Shown here: positions 52,039 to 61,696 of the stretch, piece by piece | How positions within the stretch are numbered: position 1 is the stretch's first letter | Layout: the number at the start of each line of letters is the position of its first letter | NCBI RefSeq assembly: GCF_900188155.1 | Contig: NZ_FZOG01000010.1 | Span: forward strand, 50,400-114,399 | Length of the DNA: 64,000 nt | Source: Pseudomonas segetis | GTDB lineage: Bacteria > Pseudomonadota > Gammaproteobacteria > Pseudomonadales > Pseudomonadaceae | Reading direction: 5' to 3' | Notes under the pieces: generated by a model | What the model was told of the DNA's origin: nothing | Databases searched by the model: none | What the model saw: the letters and a program-made list of their open reading frames with translations, nothing else | Made by a program: the position numbers and the translations under genes

Positions 52039-54876
52039 ATGCTTCGGGTTCGCAAACTGGTGCTGGCAATGGCAGCTGCTTCGGCACTGTCCTCCGGTAT
52101 GGCGCACGCGCTGGGTCTGGGTGAAGTCACCCTGAAGTCCTCGCTGAATCAACCATTGGAGGCAGAAATTGAGTTGGTTGAAGCCAGAGATCTGGCCCCC
52201 AATGAAGTCTTGCCGAGCCTGGCGTCCCCGGAAGAATTCAATAAGGCGGGGGTTGAGCGTCAGTTCTTCCTGACCGACCTTAAATTTACCCCGGTGATCA
52301 AGCCGAACGGTAAAAGCGTGATTCGCGTTACTTCAACCAAGTCGGTGCGTGAGCCGTACCTGAACTTCCTGGTTGAAGTGCTTTGGCCAAATGGCCGACT
52401 GTTGCGTGAATACACTGTGTTGCTTGATCCGCCACTGTATTCGCCGCAGGCCGCTGCTGCTCCCCGTGCTGCAGTCACCGCACCCGTTGCGCGCCCGGCC
52501 CCGCGTCCTGCTGCACGCCCAGCTACTCAGGCACAAGCGCCCCGCCCAGCAAGCAATAGCGCAGCCAGTGTCGCCGCGCCAAGTGCTGTTGGTAGCAATC
52601 AATACCGCACACAGAAAAATGACAGCTTGTGGGAAGTTGCCCAACGTTCGCGTCAGAACGGCAGCATTCACCAGGCAATGCTGGCAATTCAGGACCTGAA
52701 TCCTGATGCCTTTATTGATGGCAACATCAACCGCATGAAAAGCGGCGAAGTGCTGCGCCTGCCAACCCAGGCTGATATCAATAAGCGCTCGCAAGCCGAG
52801 GCTCTGGCCCAGGTTAACCAGCAAAATGCCGCTTGGCGTGAAGGTCGCAGCGCGCCTGCCGGTGCACGTCAACTCGATGCTACCAAGCGTGAGGTTGCAG
52901 GTGCGGCGCCTGCGAATGCTGATGCGCAAGACAAGCTGAAGCTGGTCTCGGCCGAGTCGGGCAAGGCAACTGCCGGCAGCGATAAAGGCCAGGCTGACAG
53001 CGACGCGATCAGCAACAAGCTCGCCGTGACCCAGGAAAGCCTGGACTCGACACGTCGTGCCAATGAAGAGCTGTCCGACCGCATGGCTGACCTGCAGAGC
53101 CAGGTCGATAAGCTGCAGCGTCTGATCAAGCTTAAAGATGATCAACTGGCCAAGTTGCAGGCTGATCTGGCCAGCCAGGGTGGCGCAGCTGTAACGCCGG
53201 GAGCCGCCACGCCTGATGCGGCGACATCCGGGCAGACCCCGCCTGCAACAACTGCCGAGGCCCAGCAACCTGAGCCAGTGGCACCTGCAGCCGATGCACC
53301 TGCCGCGCAGGTGCCGGAGACGGCCCAGGAGCCTGACTTCAACTACAGCGAAGAGCCTGCACCCCAGCCAGAAGCGTCTGCACCGGTAGCGGCTCCTGCG
53401 CCCGAGCCCAAGCCAGTTCCGGCCGAGACCCCGGCGCCCGCCAAGCCAGCTGCTCCAGCGGCGCAGCCAGCTCCGGCTCCGGCTTCCATGATCGATGACC
53501 TCTTAGCCAATCCAATGCTGCTCGGCATAGTTGCTGCGGGTGGCTTGCTGGCGTTGTTGGTTGTGCTGATGATTATCTCGCGTCGCAAAGCGATGAAAGA
53601 GTCCGAGTCCGCCGAGGATAACCTGGAGCCCGACAATAGCTTTGCGGCCGGGTCTGATTTGCCAGCCGATGACTTTGCTGGTCTGGATGATGATTTCGAC
53701 CTGGGCAACGAGCAGGCTGAGGTCGCACCCGAGCAGTCAACCACCCCGCAGACCTCGGATGTACTGGGCGAAGCCGATATCTACATTGCTTATGGGCGTT
53801 TCAATCAAGCGGCCGAGCTGCTGCAAAACGCTATCAACGACGAGCCAGAGCGCAGTGACCTGCACCTCAAGTTGATGGAAGTCTACGCAGAAATGGGTGA
53901 CAGCGAGGGTTACGCTCGCCAGCAGGAAGAATTGCGTGAAATGGGTGCGGCAGCGCCAGAGGTTGCCCAGCTCAATGCCAAGTACCCGGCAATGGCTGGT
54001 CTGGCAGGTGGTTTGGCCGTGGCGGGTAGCGTGGACAACGACCTCGACAGTTTCAGCCTCGATGATTTGACCATGGATGATGTCGACGCAACGACTAATC
54101 CGCCCCAGGCAGCAGATGCCGATGACTCCTTTGACCTGAGTCTGGATGATCTGGAATCCGAGCTGGACAGTCAGTTGCAGTCCACTGCCAGTAATGATCT
54201 GGAGCGTTTCGATCTGGACGACGAGCTTGGTCAGGCGGCTAATGCTCCACTTGCAACCCAGGACGATGACCTGGGCTTCGAGCTGAGCCTGGACGAGGAC
54301 GTCGAAAAAAATACCGGGCTTGCGGACGAACTGGCTGATTTCAACTTTGATCTGGACAGCGCTCCAGCCAGCGACGCTGCTGTCAACCAGCCGGCAGATA
54401 CGGATGCAGACGATGACTTCCTGCTCAGCCTGGATGATGCCGATTTGTCATCAAGCACTGACCCTGTCGCTGAAGCGGCACCGCAGGGAGAGACCGATGA
54501 TGGCTTCGACCTGTCGCTGAACGATGATCTGGGTGATCTTGCATCTGAGGAAAAACCTGATAACTTTGCCGCCCAGCTGGATGAGGTCACGGCTGAACTC
54601 GATCAACTGAGTGAAAGCCTTGAGCAACAGAAAGCGGCTGATGAGCTTGATGTGCCCGAGTTTACCGAGGCGTCCTCTGTTGCCGCTTTTGATGACGAAG
54701 ATGATTTCGACTTCCTCTCTGGCACTGATGAAACCGCGACCAAGTTGGACCTGGCGCGGGCTTACATCGACATGGGCGACTCCGAGGGTGCACGCGACAT
54801 CCTTGATGAAGTAGTTGCTGAAGGTAATGACGATCAACAGAAAGAAGCCAAAGAGTTGATCGATAAACTGGTTTGA
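52039..54876 (+). CDS. fimV: FimV/HubP polar landmark protein
   Basis: This 945-residue inner-membrane protein has a signal peptide (about 1-24), the FimV N-terminal domain (LGEVTLKSSLNQPLEAEIEL), a LysM peptidoglycan-binding domain (about 187-245; YRTQKNDSLWEVAQRS), a coiled coil (about 325-380) and a Pro/Ala-rich linker. One membrane segment follows (about 493-515), then an acidic cytoplasmic part with TPR-like helices, repeated DDxFDLSLDD-type motifs and the FimV C-terminal motif (KLDLARAYIDMGDSEGARDIL). FimV supports type IV pilus assembly and polar organisation; HubP, its Vibrio relative, recruits ParC. Confidence 0.93.
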   Translation: MLRVRKLVLAMAAASALSSGMAHALGLGEVTLKSSLNQPLEAEIELVEARDLAPNEVLPSLASPEEFNKAGVERQFFLTDLKFTPVIKPNGKSVIRVTSTKSVREPYLNFLVEVLWPNGRLLREYTVLLDPPLYSPQAAAAPRAAVTAPVARPAPRPAARPATQAQAPRPASNSAASVAAPSAVGSNQYRTQKNDSLWEVAQRSRQNGSIHQAMLAIQDLNPDAFIDGNINRMKSGEVLRLPTQADINKRSQAEALAQVNQQNAAWREGRSAPAGARQLDATKREVAGAAPANADAQDKLKLVSAESGKATAGSDKGQADSDAISNKLAVTQESLDSTRRANEELSDRMADLQSQVDKLQRLIKLKDDQLAKLQADLASQGGAAVTPGAATPDAATSGQTPPATTAEAQQPEPVAPAADAPAAQVPETAQEPDFNYSEEPAPQPEASAPVAAPAPEPKPVPAETPAPAKPAAPAAQPAPAPASMIDDLLANPMLLGIVAAGGLLALLVVLMIISRRKAMKESESAEDNLEPDNSFAAGSDLPADDFAGLDDDFDLGNEQAEVAPEQSTTPQTSDVLGEADIYIAYGRFNQAAELLQNAINDEPERSDLHLKLMEVYAEMGDSEGYARQQEELREMGAAAPEVAQLNAKYPAMAGLAGGLAVAGSVDNDLDSFSLDDLTMDDVDATTNPPQAADADDSFDLSLDDLESELDSQLQSTASNDLERFDLDDELGQAANAPLATQDDDLGFELSLDEDVEKNTGLADELADFNFDLDSAPASDAAVNQPADTDADDDFLLSLDDADLSSSTDPVAEAAPQGETDDGFDLSLNDDLGDLASEEKPDNFAAQLDEVTAELDQLSESLEQQKAADELDVPEFTEASSVAAFDDEDDFDFLSGTDETATKLDLARAYIDMGDSEGARDILDEVVAEGNDDQQKEAKELIDKLV

Positions 54877-54879
54877 TAA

Positions 54880-55764
54880 ATGTCTGATGCTCTACCTGCA
54901 ACGGCGGCCGAAAGGGCCGCCGTTGGCGTTTTCAAAATAGCCCTTGGTGTTGAATACAAAGGCTCCCGCTATCGTGGCTTCCAGCGCCAGAAGGCCGGTG
55001 TGCCTTCTGTCCAGGAATCGCTTGAAAAAGCTATTTCGAAAGTGGCCGGCGGCGCACCCATAACGCTGAGCTGCGCCGGACGCACCGATGCCCTGGTCCA
55101 TGCCAGTGCGCAGGTGGTGCACTTCACCACCACGGTCGAGCGCAGCATGCATGCCTGGACCATGGGCACCAATATGAACCTGCCTGGTGATATCAGCGTA
55201 GCTTGGGCCAAGAGCATGCCCGAGCACTTTGATGCACGTTTTTGTGCCCAGGCCCGGCGCTATCGCTATGTCATCTACAACGACCAGATTCGGCCCGCGC
55301 ACATGGCCGAGGAAGTGACCTGGAATCATCGTCCGCTGGATATCGAGCTCATGCGTTCGGCGGCCCGGTATTTCGTTGGTACCCATGACTTCAGTGCCTT
55401 TCGGGCGCGCCAATGCCAGGCCAAGTCACCAATCAAGACCGTTCATCATCTGCAGTTGCTGGAACATGGGCGTTTTATCGTGCTGGATATCCGCGCCAAT
55501 GCATTCTTGCATCATATGGTGCGCAATATCGCTGGCGTGCTGATGACAATCGGAGCTGGCGAACGTCCGGTCGAGTGGGCCAAGGAAGTGCTTGAGACCG
55601 GTGTGCGGCGTACCGGAGGCGTGACGGCTCATCCTTATGGCCTGTACCTGGTGCAGGTGGATTACCCGGCGGAATTTGATCTGCCCAAGCGTTATCTCGG
55701 GCCGCATTTTCTCTCGGGCCTGCCAGATGTCATGGCTGAGGGCGAGGGTGGGGGCAATAGCTAG
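54880..55764 (+). CDS. truA: tRNA pseudouridine(38-40) synthase TruA
   Basis: TruA converts U38-U40 of the anticodon stem-loop to pseudouridine. The 294-residue protein has the catalytic Asp70 in CAGRTDALVHASAQVVHF. The usual RTDAGVHA has Leu in place of Gly here. A later conserved block is FLHHMVRNIAGVL. The start is three bases after the fimV stop, so translation is probably linked. Its 15-residue N-terminal extension relative to typical TruA may not all be translated. Confidence 0.93.
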   Translation: MSDALPATAAERAAVGVFKIALGVEYKGSRYRGFQRQKAGVPSVQESLEKAISKVAGGAPITLSCAGRTDALVHASAQVVHFTTTVERSMHAWTMGTNMNLPGDISVAWAKSMPEHFDARFCAQARRYRYVIYNDQIRPAHMAEEVTWNHRPLDIELMRSAARYFVGTHDFSAFRARQCQAKSPIKTVHHLQLLEHGRFIVLDIRANAFLHHMVRNIAGVLMTIGAGERPVEWAKEVLETGVRRTGGVTAHPYGLYLVQVDYPAEFDLPKRYLGPHFLSGLPDVMAEGEGGGNS

Positions 55765-55856
55765 TTTCAGCACTATTTATGATGCAGATGCCTCTGTCTG
55801 CACGTTAAGCTGTCAAATTGTGTGCCTTGTACCTGTCTCAAATAGGAAATCAGTCG

Positions 55857-56480
55857 TTGTCAGTCGTTAGAAGCAAGATTTGCGGCATTACCCGACTTGA
55901 AGATGCGCGTGTTGCGGTGTCGGCAGGCGCGGATGCAATTGGCTTTGTGTTTTATGCGAAAAGTCCACGAGCCGTCACAATCGAGCAGGCCCAGGCCATA
56001 ATTGCGCAGTTGCCGCCCTTTGTGACCACGGTCGGCCTGTTTGTCGATATGCCGCGTGAGCAGTTAAGCCAGCTACTGCAACAGGTACCCTTGGACCTGT
56101 TGCAGTTTCATGGCGACGAAACTCCAGCGCAATGTGAAGGCTTCGCTCGTCCCTATATCAAGGCGCTGCGCGTCCAGCCGGGTGACGATATTGCCAGCCA
56201 GGTCGCGGCCTATACTTCGGCCAGCGGGGTTCTGCTCGATACCTTTGTCAGTGGCGTACCCGGTGGAACCGGGCAGGCATTTGACTGGTCACTGGTCCCG
56301 CAAGGGCTGGAAATGCCCATTATCCTGGCGGGCGGTCTTACGCCTGATAATGTAGAGGCTGCGATCAGGCAGGTCAGGCCCTACGCAGTAGACGTCAGTG
56401 GTGGGGTCGAGGCGAGTAAAGGCATCAAGGATTCGAGCAAGGTGCAGGCCTTTGTTCACGCAGTACGCAGCGCGATGTGA
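55857..56480 (+). CDS. trpF: Phosphoribosylanthranilate isomerase
   Basis: This 207-residue TIM barrel catalyses the third step of tryptophan synthesis from anthranilate. Visible motifs are KICGITRLEDA with catalytic Cys, LFVDMPREQL, LLQFHGDE, ILAGGLTPDNV and VDVSGGVEASKGIKD. The TTG at 55857 is the best start: AGGAAA lies at the right distance and it yields MSVVRSKICGIT. The open frame starting at ATG 55818 adds 13 residues with no family match. Confidence 0.93.
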   Translation: MSVVRSKICGITRLEDARVAVSAGADAIGFVFYAKSPRAVTIEQAQAIIAQLPPFVTTVGLFVDMPREQLSQLLQQVPLDLLQFHGDETPAQCEGFARPYIKALRVQPGDDIASQVAAYTSASGVLLDTFVSGVPGGTGQAFDWSLVPQGLEMPIILAGGLTPDNVEAAIRQVRPYAVDVSGGVEASKGIKDSSKVQAFVHAVRSAM

Positions 56481-56645
56481 CGGTTTATTGAGCTTGGCCG
56501 TCCATAAACCTATTGCATGTGCTGTAGTGCATGCCCCTGGCGTTGAGCGCCACGGGCGCCGGCCAGGCCGGGCACTGCAGGCGCCATTTGTTTGGATATG
56601 CAGTGTTGCTGACATATTCAGAACCACAGCTTGGGAGAGATGAGC

Positions 56646-57545
56646 ATGAGTAACTGGTTGGTAGATAAGCTGATTCCGTCGATCATGCGTTCTGAGGCGG
56701 CTAAGAGTTCAGTACCAGAAGGCCTCTGGCATAAATGCCCGTCTTGCGATGCTGTTCTGTATAAGCCAGAGCTCGAGAAGACGCTTGATGTATGCATGAA
56801 ATGCAACCATCACATGCGAATCGACGCACGTACGCGCCTGGATATCTTTCTTGATAAAGAAGGTCGCGAAGAGATCGGGGCTGATCTGGAGCCTGTCGAT
56901 CGCCTGAAATTCCGCGACAGCAAGAAGTACAAGGACCGCCTCGTCGGTGCCCAGAAGCAGACTGGCGAGAAAGACGCATTGGTCGCCATCAGCGGCACGC
57001 TCGAGGGTATGCCGATTGCCACCTGTGCCTTTGAATTCTCCTTCATGGGCGGCTCGATGGGGGCCGTGGTCGGCGAGCGTTTCGTTCTCGCAGCCAATGT
57101 CGCCCTGGAAAAACGTTGTCCACTGGTATGCTTTTCCGCCTCGGGTGGCGCGCGTATGCAGGAAGCCCTTATTTCCCTGATGCAGATGGCCAAGACCTCG
57201 GCGGTACTGGCGCGCATGCGCGAAGAAGGCCTGCCGTTTATCTCGGTGCTCACCGACCCGGTCTATGGTGGCGTGTCTGCCAGCCTGGCCATGCTTGGTG
57301 ATGTGATCGTTGCCGAGCCCAAGGCGTTGATTGGTTTTGCCGGCCCGCGCGTGATCGAGCAAACCGTGCGCGAGAAACTGCCTGAAGGTTTCCAGCGCAG
57401 CGAGTTCCTGATCGAGCACGGTGCGATCGACATGATCATCCCGCGCAGTGAGCTGCGCCCACGTCTGGCGCGTCTGCTTGCGCAAATGCAGCACTTGCCA
57501 ACACCTAGCGTCAGCAACTCTGTAGTCGAGACGGCTTCTGCATGA
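56646..57545 (+). CDS. accD: Acetyl-CoA carboxylase carboxyltransferase subunit beta
   Basis: With AccA it transfers carboxyl to acetyl-CoA in the first step of fatty acid synthesis. The 299-residue protein has an N-terminal zinc ribbon (Cys31, Cys34, Cys50, Cys53) and the crotonase-like carboxyltransferase core (FMGGSMGAVVGERF, SGGARMQEALISLMQM, DPVYGGVSASLAMLGD). GGGAGAG precedes two closely spaced ATGs; 56646 gives the family start MSNWLVDK. It is coupled to folC by ATGA. Confidence 0.95.
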   Translation: MSNWLVDKLIPSIMRSEAAKSSVPEGLWHKCPSCDAVLYKPELEKTLDVCMKCNHHMRIDARTRLDIFLDKEGREEIGADLEPVDRLKFRDSKKYKDRLVGAQKQTGEKDALVAISGTLEGMPIATCAFEFSFMGGSMGAVVGERFVLAANVALEKRCPLVCFSASGGARMQEALISLMQMAKTSAVLARMREEGLPFISVLTDPVYGGVSASLAMLGDVIVAEPKALIGFAGPRVIEQTVREKLPEGFQRSEFLIEHGAIDMIIPRSELRPRLARLLAQMQHLPTPSVSNSVVETASA

Positions 57546-58849
57546 GTCAACGCTCTCTGGCTGATTGGCTGGCATACCTGGAGCAATTGCATCCCAGTGC
57601 CATCGATATGGGCCTGGAGCGCTCTCGTCAGGTTGCGCAGCGATTGGACCTGGACAAGTTGGCCCCGCTGACCGTGACCGTTACTGGCACCAACGGCAAA
57701 GGATCTACTTGCGCCTTTATCGCTTCACTGCTTGAGGCACAAGGGCTCAGTGTCGGGGTTTACAGTTCGCCCCATCTGCTGCGTTACAACGAGCGGGTGC
57801 AAATTGCCGGTGAACTGGCCAGTGACGAGTTGCTTTGTGACGCATTTGCAGCGGTAGAGGCGGCGCGTGGCGATATTTCCCTGACCTATTTCGAGATGGG
57901 TACGCTGGCTGCGTTCTGGCTGTTCAAGCAACAACGGCTTGATGCCGTTGTGCTTGAAGTCGGGCTGGGCGGGCGTCTCGATGCGGTTAACCTGGTCGAC
58001 CCGGATATCGCCCTGGTCACCAGCATTGGTGTGGATCACGTCGAATGGCTGGGTGACAGCCGTGAGTCCGTGTCCGTCGAAAAGGCGGGTATCTACCGTG
58101 CTGGTAAACCTGCCTTGTGTGGTGATCTTGACCCGCCGCAACCACTGCTGGACGCTGTGGCCGAGCTTGACGCGCCGTTTTACTTGCGTGCTCGTGATTA
58201 CGACCTGGTTGCTGGTGAGCTGGGCTGGACCTGGCGCGGAACCGATGCCCAGGGCGGGGCGTTGGAACTTGTGGATTTGCCTTTACTCGATCTACCCATG
58301 GAAAATGCCGCGCTGGCACTGCAAGCCTACGCGCTGACGGGCCTTGCGTGGCAACCAGAAAAAATTCGCCAGGCCTTGCTGCGCACCCGTGTAACCGGGC
58401 GCCTCGATCGTCGTCAGTTGATTTGGCAAGGAAAGCCACTGACGCTGTTGCTGGATGTTGGGCATAATCCACATGCAGCCGAGTATCTGGCGCGACGCTT
58501 GGCGATGAAACCTGTCACTGGCAAGCGTTCTGCCGTATTTGCTTTACTGGCAGATAAAGACTTGGCGGGTGTGGTGATGCCATTAATTCCACATGTTGCC
58601 CATTGGGCTGTGGCACCATTACCGACAAGTCGTACGCGACCGGCTGCAGAGTTGGCCAGGTATTTGACAGATTGTGCCGCGCAGGTCGCGGTATTTGATG
58701 ATGTGTGTTCTGCATTGGATGCACAATGCGCTAAAGCCTCGGCAGGGGATGAAATTCTGCTGTTCGGGTCGTTTTATTGTGTGGCCGAGGCCTTGGAATG
58801 GCTGGCGGGCCATGCCACGGGAGTAGGTCAGGATGGCTTTGCTGGATAA
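57542..58849 (+). CDS. folC: Folylpolyglutamate/dihydrofolate synthase
   Basis: This 435-residue Mur-ligase-type enzyme makes dihydrofolate and adds glutamates to folates. The P-loop TGTNGKGST (48-56), YSSPHLLRYNERVQIAG, EVGLGGRLDAVN and the carbamoylated-lysine region VEKAGIYR are intact. Its start overlaps accD by four bases, and its end overlaps the SPOR gene by 17 bases. Confidence 0.95.
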   Translation: MSQRSLADWLAYLEQLHPSAIDMGLERSRQVAQRLDLDKLAPLTVTVTGTNGKGSTCAFIASLLEAQGLSVGVYSSPHLLRYNERVQIAGELASDELLCDAFAAVEAARGDISLTYFEMGTLAAFWLFKQQRLDAVVLEVGLGGRLDAVNLVDPDIALVTSIGVDHVEWLGDSRESVSVEKAGIYRAGKPALCGDLDPPQPLLDAVAELDAPFYLRARDYDLVAGELGWTWRGTDAQGGALELVDLPLLDLPMENAALALQAYALTGLAWQPEKIRQALLRTRVTGRLDRRQLIWQGKPLTLLLDVGHNPHAAEYLARRLAMKPVTGKRSAVFALLADKDLAGVVMPLIPHVAHWAVAPLPTSRTRPAAELARYLTDCAAQVAVFDDVCSALDAQCAKASAGDEILLFGSFYCVAEALEWLAGHATGVGQDGFAG

Positions 58850-59468
58850 AAACTTGCTGCAACGTATTGTTGGCGCTTTGGTCCTGCTGGCCTTGGCGAT
58901 TATTTTTATCCCCATGTTGCTGTCTCGTCAGGATGACATGCAGCGCGTGGTGGTCGATGCGCCGAGCATGCCGCAAGCGCCGGCCATGCCTGAAATCGAA
59001 ATGCAGCCGGTCACTGTACCCAAGCCGCAAATCATCGACGAGGCGCCCGAGCAGCAAGATCAAGGCCCTGAACCCATAACCGCGATCACTGACGAGCCTG
59101 AAATCAACCCGGTACCGGCCACGCCGCCGCCAGAAGTGCGCGAGCAGGCCAAGGCCGATGCCGCTGCCCGTGCCGAGCAACCTGTGGAGCCAGCCCCCAA
59201 ACCTGCTGAGCGCCTGGATGCCAATAGCCTGCCGGTGAGCTGGTCGGTTCAGTTGGCCAGCCTGTCCAGCCGCAGCGGTGCGGAAAACCTGCAAAAGACC
59301 CTGCGTGCGCAAGGCTACAACGCCTATATCCGCACCTTTGAAGGCATGAATCGGGTCTTTGTTGGCCCGCTGGTCGAGCGCGCCGAAGCGGATCGCCTGC
59401 GTGATCAGTTGAACCGCAAGCAGAAATTAAACGGATTTGTTGTTCGTTTTAAACCAGAAAGCAGTTGA
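58833..59468 (+). CDS. SPOR-domain membrane protein (DedD-like)
   Basis: This 211-residue protein has a short cytoplasmic start, one membrane segment (about 9-28), a Pro/Glu-rich periplasmic linker (about 30-130) and a C-terminal SPOR domain (about 134-208; WSVQLASLSSRSGAENLQKTLRAQG). SPOR domains bind denuded glycan at division sites, so a septal role is likely. A GGGAGTAGG site supports the start inside folC. Confidence 0.88.
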   Translation: MALLDKNLLQRIVGALVLLALAIIFIPMLLSRQDDMQRVVVDAPSMPQAPAMPEIEMQPVTVPKPQIIDEAPEQQDQGPEPITAITDEPEINPVPATPPPEVREQAKADAAARAEQPVEPAPKPAERLDANSLPVSWSVQLASLSSRSGAENLQKTLRAQGYNAYIRTFEGMNRVFVGPLVERAEADRLRDQLNRKQKLNGFVVRFKPESS

Positions 59469-59535
59469 TCGACCGCTTACTCGTAGCGCCTTGCTCTGTT
59501 AAAATACAGCGCCATTTCTGTCGGTAGCCTTAATC

Positions 59536-60081
59536 GTGGCATTTACCTGGGTCGATTGGGCCATTATCGCCGTTATCGGCGTATCAAGTTTGATCAGTCT
59601 GAGCCGTGGCTTCGTCAAGGAAGCCTTGTCGTTGCTCACCTGGATTATTGCGGGCGCCGTTGCCTGGATGTTTGGCGGCGCACTTTCGCACCACCTCGAA
59701 GGATTTATCCAAACGCCGTCGGCTCGAGTCATCGCCGCCTGTGCATTGCTGTTCATTGCTACATTGATGGTCGGTGCGTTGGTCAATTATTTGCTCGGCG
59801 AGTTGATCCGGGTGACCGGCTTGTCTGGTACCGATCGTTTCCTGGGTATGGTCTTTGGCGCTGCGCGGGGCGGTTTGTTGGTTGTGCTGTTGGTCGGGCT
59901 GGTGAGCCTGGCGCCGGTGCAGGAAGATACGTGGTGGCAGCAGTCAACGCTGGTGCCGCATTTTTTATTGGTCGCTGACTGGTCCAAGAACCTTATCTTG
60001 GGAATGTCCAGTGAGTGGCTGGCAAGTGGCATCAGTGCTCCGGCTGAGCTGCCGTTTAAACAGGTTCTCACACCGCCTTGA
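59536..60081 (+). CDS. cvpA: CvpA family membrane protein
   Basis: This 181-residue protein has four membrane segments and the CvpA opening FTWVDWAIIAVIGVSSLISLSRGFVKEALSLL. CvpA was named for colicin V export and is now linked to envelope homeostasis; the exact role is unsettled. The start is a GTG. It lies directly before purF, the usual gene pair. Confidence 0.92.
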   Translation: MAFTWVDWAIIAVIGVSSLISLSRGFVKEALSLLTWIIAGAVAWMFGGALSHHLEGFIQTPSARVIAACALLFIATLMVGALVNYLLGELIRVTGLSGTDRFLGMVFGAARGGLLVVLLVGLVSLAPVQEDTWWQQSTLVPHFLLVADWSKNLILGMSSEWLASGISAPAELPFKQVLTPP

Positions 60082-60139
60082 CAGGCTGTAATGAGTGCAT
60101 TGCGATTTAGTTTGTTTCTCAACGTAGGGGTTGCGCCAC

Positions 60140-61645
60140 ATGTGCGGCATTGTCGGTATCGTCGGTAAATCGAACGTCAATCAGGCGCTGTATGACGGTT
60201 TAACCGTTCTTCAGCACCGCGGCCAGGACGCTGCCGGTATTGTGACCAGTCATGATGGTCGCCTGTTTCTGCGCAAAGACAATGGTCTGGTGCGCGATGT
60301 CTTTCAACAACGCCACATGCAGCGCCTGGTGGGCCACATGGGCATTGGCCATGTACGCTACCCAACGGCTGGCAGCTCCAGCTCGGCCGAAGCGCAGCCG
60401 TTCTACGTCAACTCGCCATATGGCATCACCTTGGCCCACAACGGCAACCTGACCAATGTTGAGCAACTGGCCAAGGAGATTTACGAATCCGATCTGCGCC
60501 ACGTCAACACCAATTCAGATTCCGAGGTGCTGCTCAACGTGTTTGCGCACGAGTTGGCCCAGCGTGGCAAGTTGCAGCCTACCGAGGAAGATGTATTTGC
60601 CGCGGTCAGCGAGGTTCATTCGCGTTGTGTGGGTGGCTATGCAGTGGTTGCGATGATTACCGGTTACGGCATCGTCGGGTTCCGCGACCCCCATGGCATC
60701 CGCCCAATCGTCTTTGGCCAGCGCCATACCGATGAAGGCGTTGAGTACATGATCGCCTCGGAAAGTGTTTCCCTGGACGTGCTCGGTTTCACCCTGATTC
60801 GCGACCTGGCACCGGGCGAAGCGGTTTACATCACCGAAGACGGCAAGCTGTTCACCCGCCAGTGCGCTGAGAACCCGCAATATGCGCCGTGCATCTTCGA
60901 GCACGTTTACCTGGCTCGTCCCGACTCGATCATGGATGGTGTCTCGGTGTACAAGGCACGCCTGCGCATGGGTGAGAAGCTGGCCGAGAAAATCGCTCGC
61001 GAACGCCCTGATCACGATATCGATGTCGTAATCCCGATCCCGGACACCAGCCGTACCGCGGCGCTTGAGCTGGCCAACCACCTGGGCGTCAAGTTTCGCG
61101 AAGGCTTTGTCAAGAACCGTTATATCGGTCGTACCTTTATCATGCCGGGCCAGGCGGCTCGCAAAAAATCGGTACGCCAGAAGCTCAACGCTATCGAGCT
61201 GGAGTTCCGTGGCAAGAACGTAATGCTGGTCGATGACTCGATCGTGCGTGGCACTACCTGCAAGCAGATCATCCAGATGGCCCGTGAAGCGGGAGCGAAG
61301 AATGTCTACTTCTGTTCCGCTGCGCCGGCGGTGCGTTATCCGAACGTGTACGGGATCGACATGCCAAGTGCCCATGAGCTTATTGCGCATAACCGCAGTA
61401 CTGAACAGGTTGCCGAGCTGATTGGCGCCGATTGGCTGATCTATCAGGATCTTGAGGACTTGATCGATGCGGTCGGTGGCGGCAAGATCAAAATCGAGAA
61501 ATTTGATTGCGCCGTATTCAATGGCGAGTACGTCACCGGCGATGTCGATGAGTTCTACCTGAACAAGATCGAGCAAGCGCGCAATGATTCGACCAAGATC
61601 AAATCGCAGGCGGTCAGCGCGATTATCGATCTGTACAACAACTGA
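60140..61645 (+). CDS. purF: Amidophosphoribosyltransferase
   Basis: PurF commits PRPP to purine synthesis using glutamine. The 501-residue protein begins MCGIVG, so Cys2 becomes the N-terminal nucleophile after Met removal. This start, at 60140, excludes a three-residue extension. The glutaminase domain covers about 1-235, and the PRPP site VMLVDDSIVRGTTCKQ lies in the C-terminal phosphoribosyltransferase domain. The cvpA-purF-metZ order matches other pseudomonads. Confidence 0.96.
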   Translation: MCGIVGIVGKSNVNQALYDGLTVLQHRGQDAAGIVTSHDGRLFLRKDNGLVRDVFQQRHMQRLVGHMGIGHVRYPTAGSSSSAEAQPFYVNSPYGITLAHNGNLTNVEQLAKEIYESDLRHVNTNSDSEVLLNVFAHELAQRGKLQPTEEDVFAAVSEVHSRCVGGYAVVAMITGYGIVGFRDPHGIRPIVFGQRHTDEGVEYMIASESVSLDVLGFTLIRDLAPGEAVYITEDGKLFTRQCAENPQYAPCIFEHVYLARPDSIMDGVSVYKARLRMGEKLAEKIARERPDHDIDVVIPIPDTSRTAALELANHLGVKFREGFVKNRYIGRTFIMPGQAARKKSVRQKLNAIELEFRGKNVMLVDDSIVRGTTCKQIIQMAREAGAKNVYFCSAAPAVRYPNVYGIDMPSAHELIAHNRSTEQVAELIGADWLIYQDLEDLIDAVGGGKIKIEKFDCAVFNGEYVTGDVDEFYLNKIEQARNDSTKIKSQAVSAIIDLYNN

Positions 61646-61649
61646 TACC

Positions 61650-61673
61650 CTGGGGTCGCTTATGCGGCCCCAG
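61650..61673 (+). terminator. Intercistronic hairpin between purF and metZ
   Basis: CTGGGG (61650-61655) pairs with CCCCAG (61668-61673), with an inner CGC/GCG and loop TTAT. It starts four bases after the purF stop and 24 bases before metZ. The T-run is poor (TGCTTTA), so it may attenuate or stabilise the message rather than end it. Confidence 0.5.
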
Positions 61674-61696
61674 TGCTTTATTCGAGAGGGAACAAG

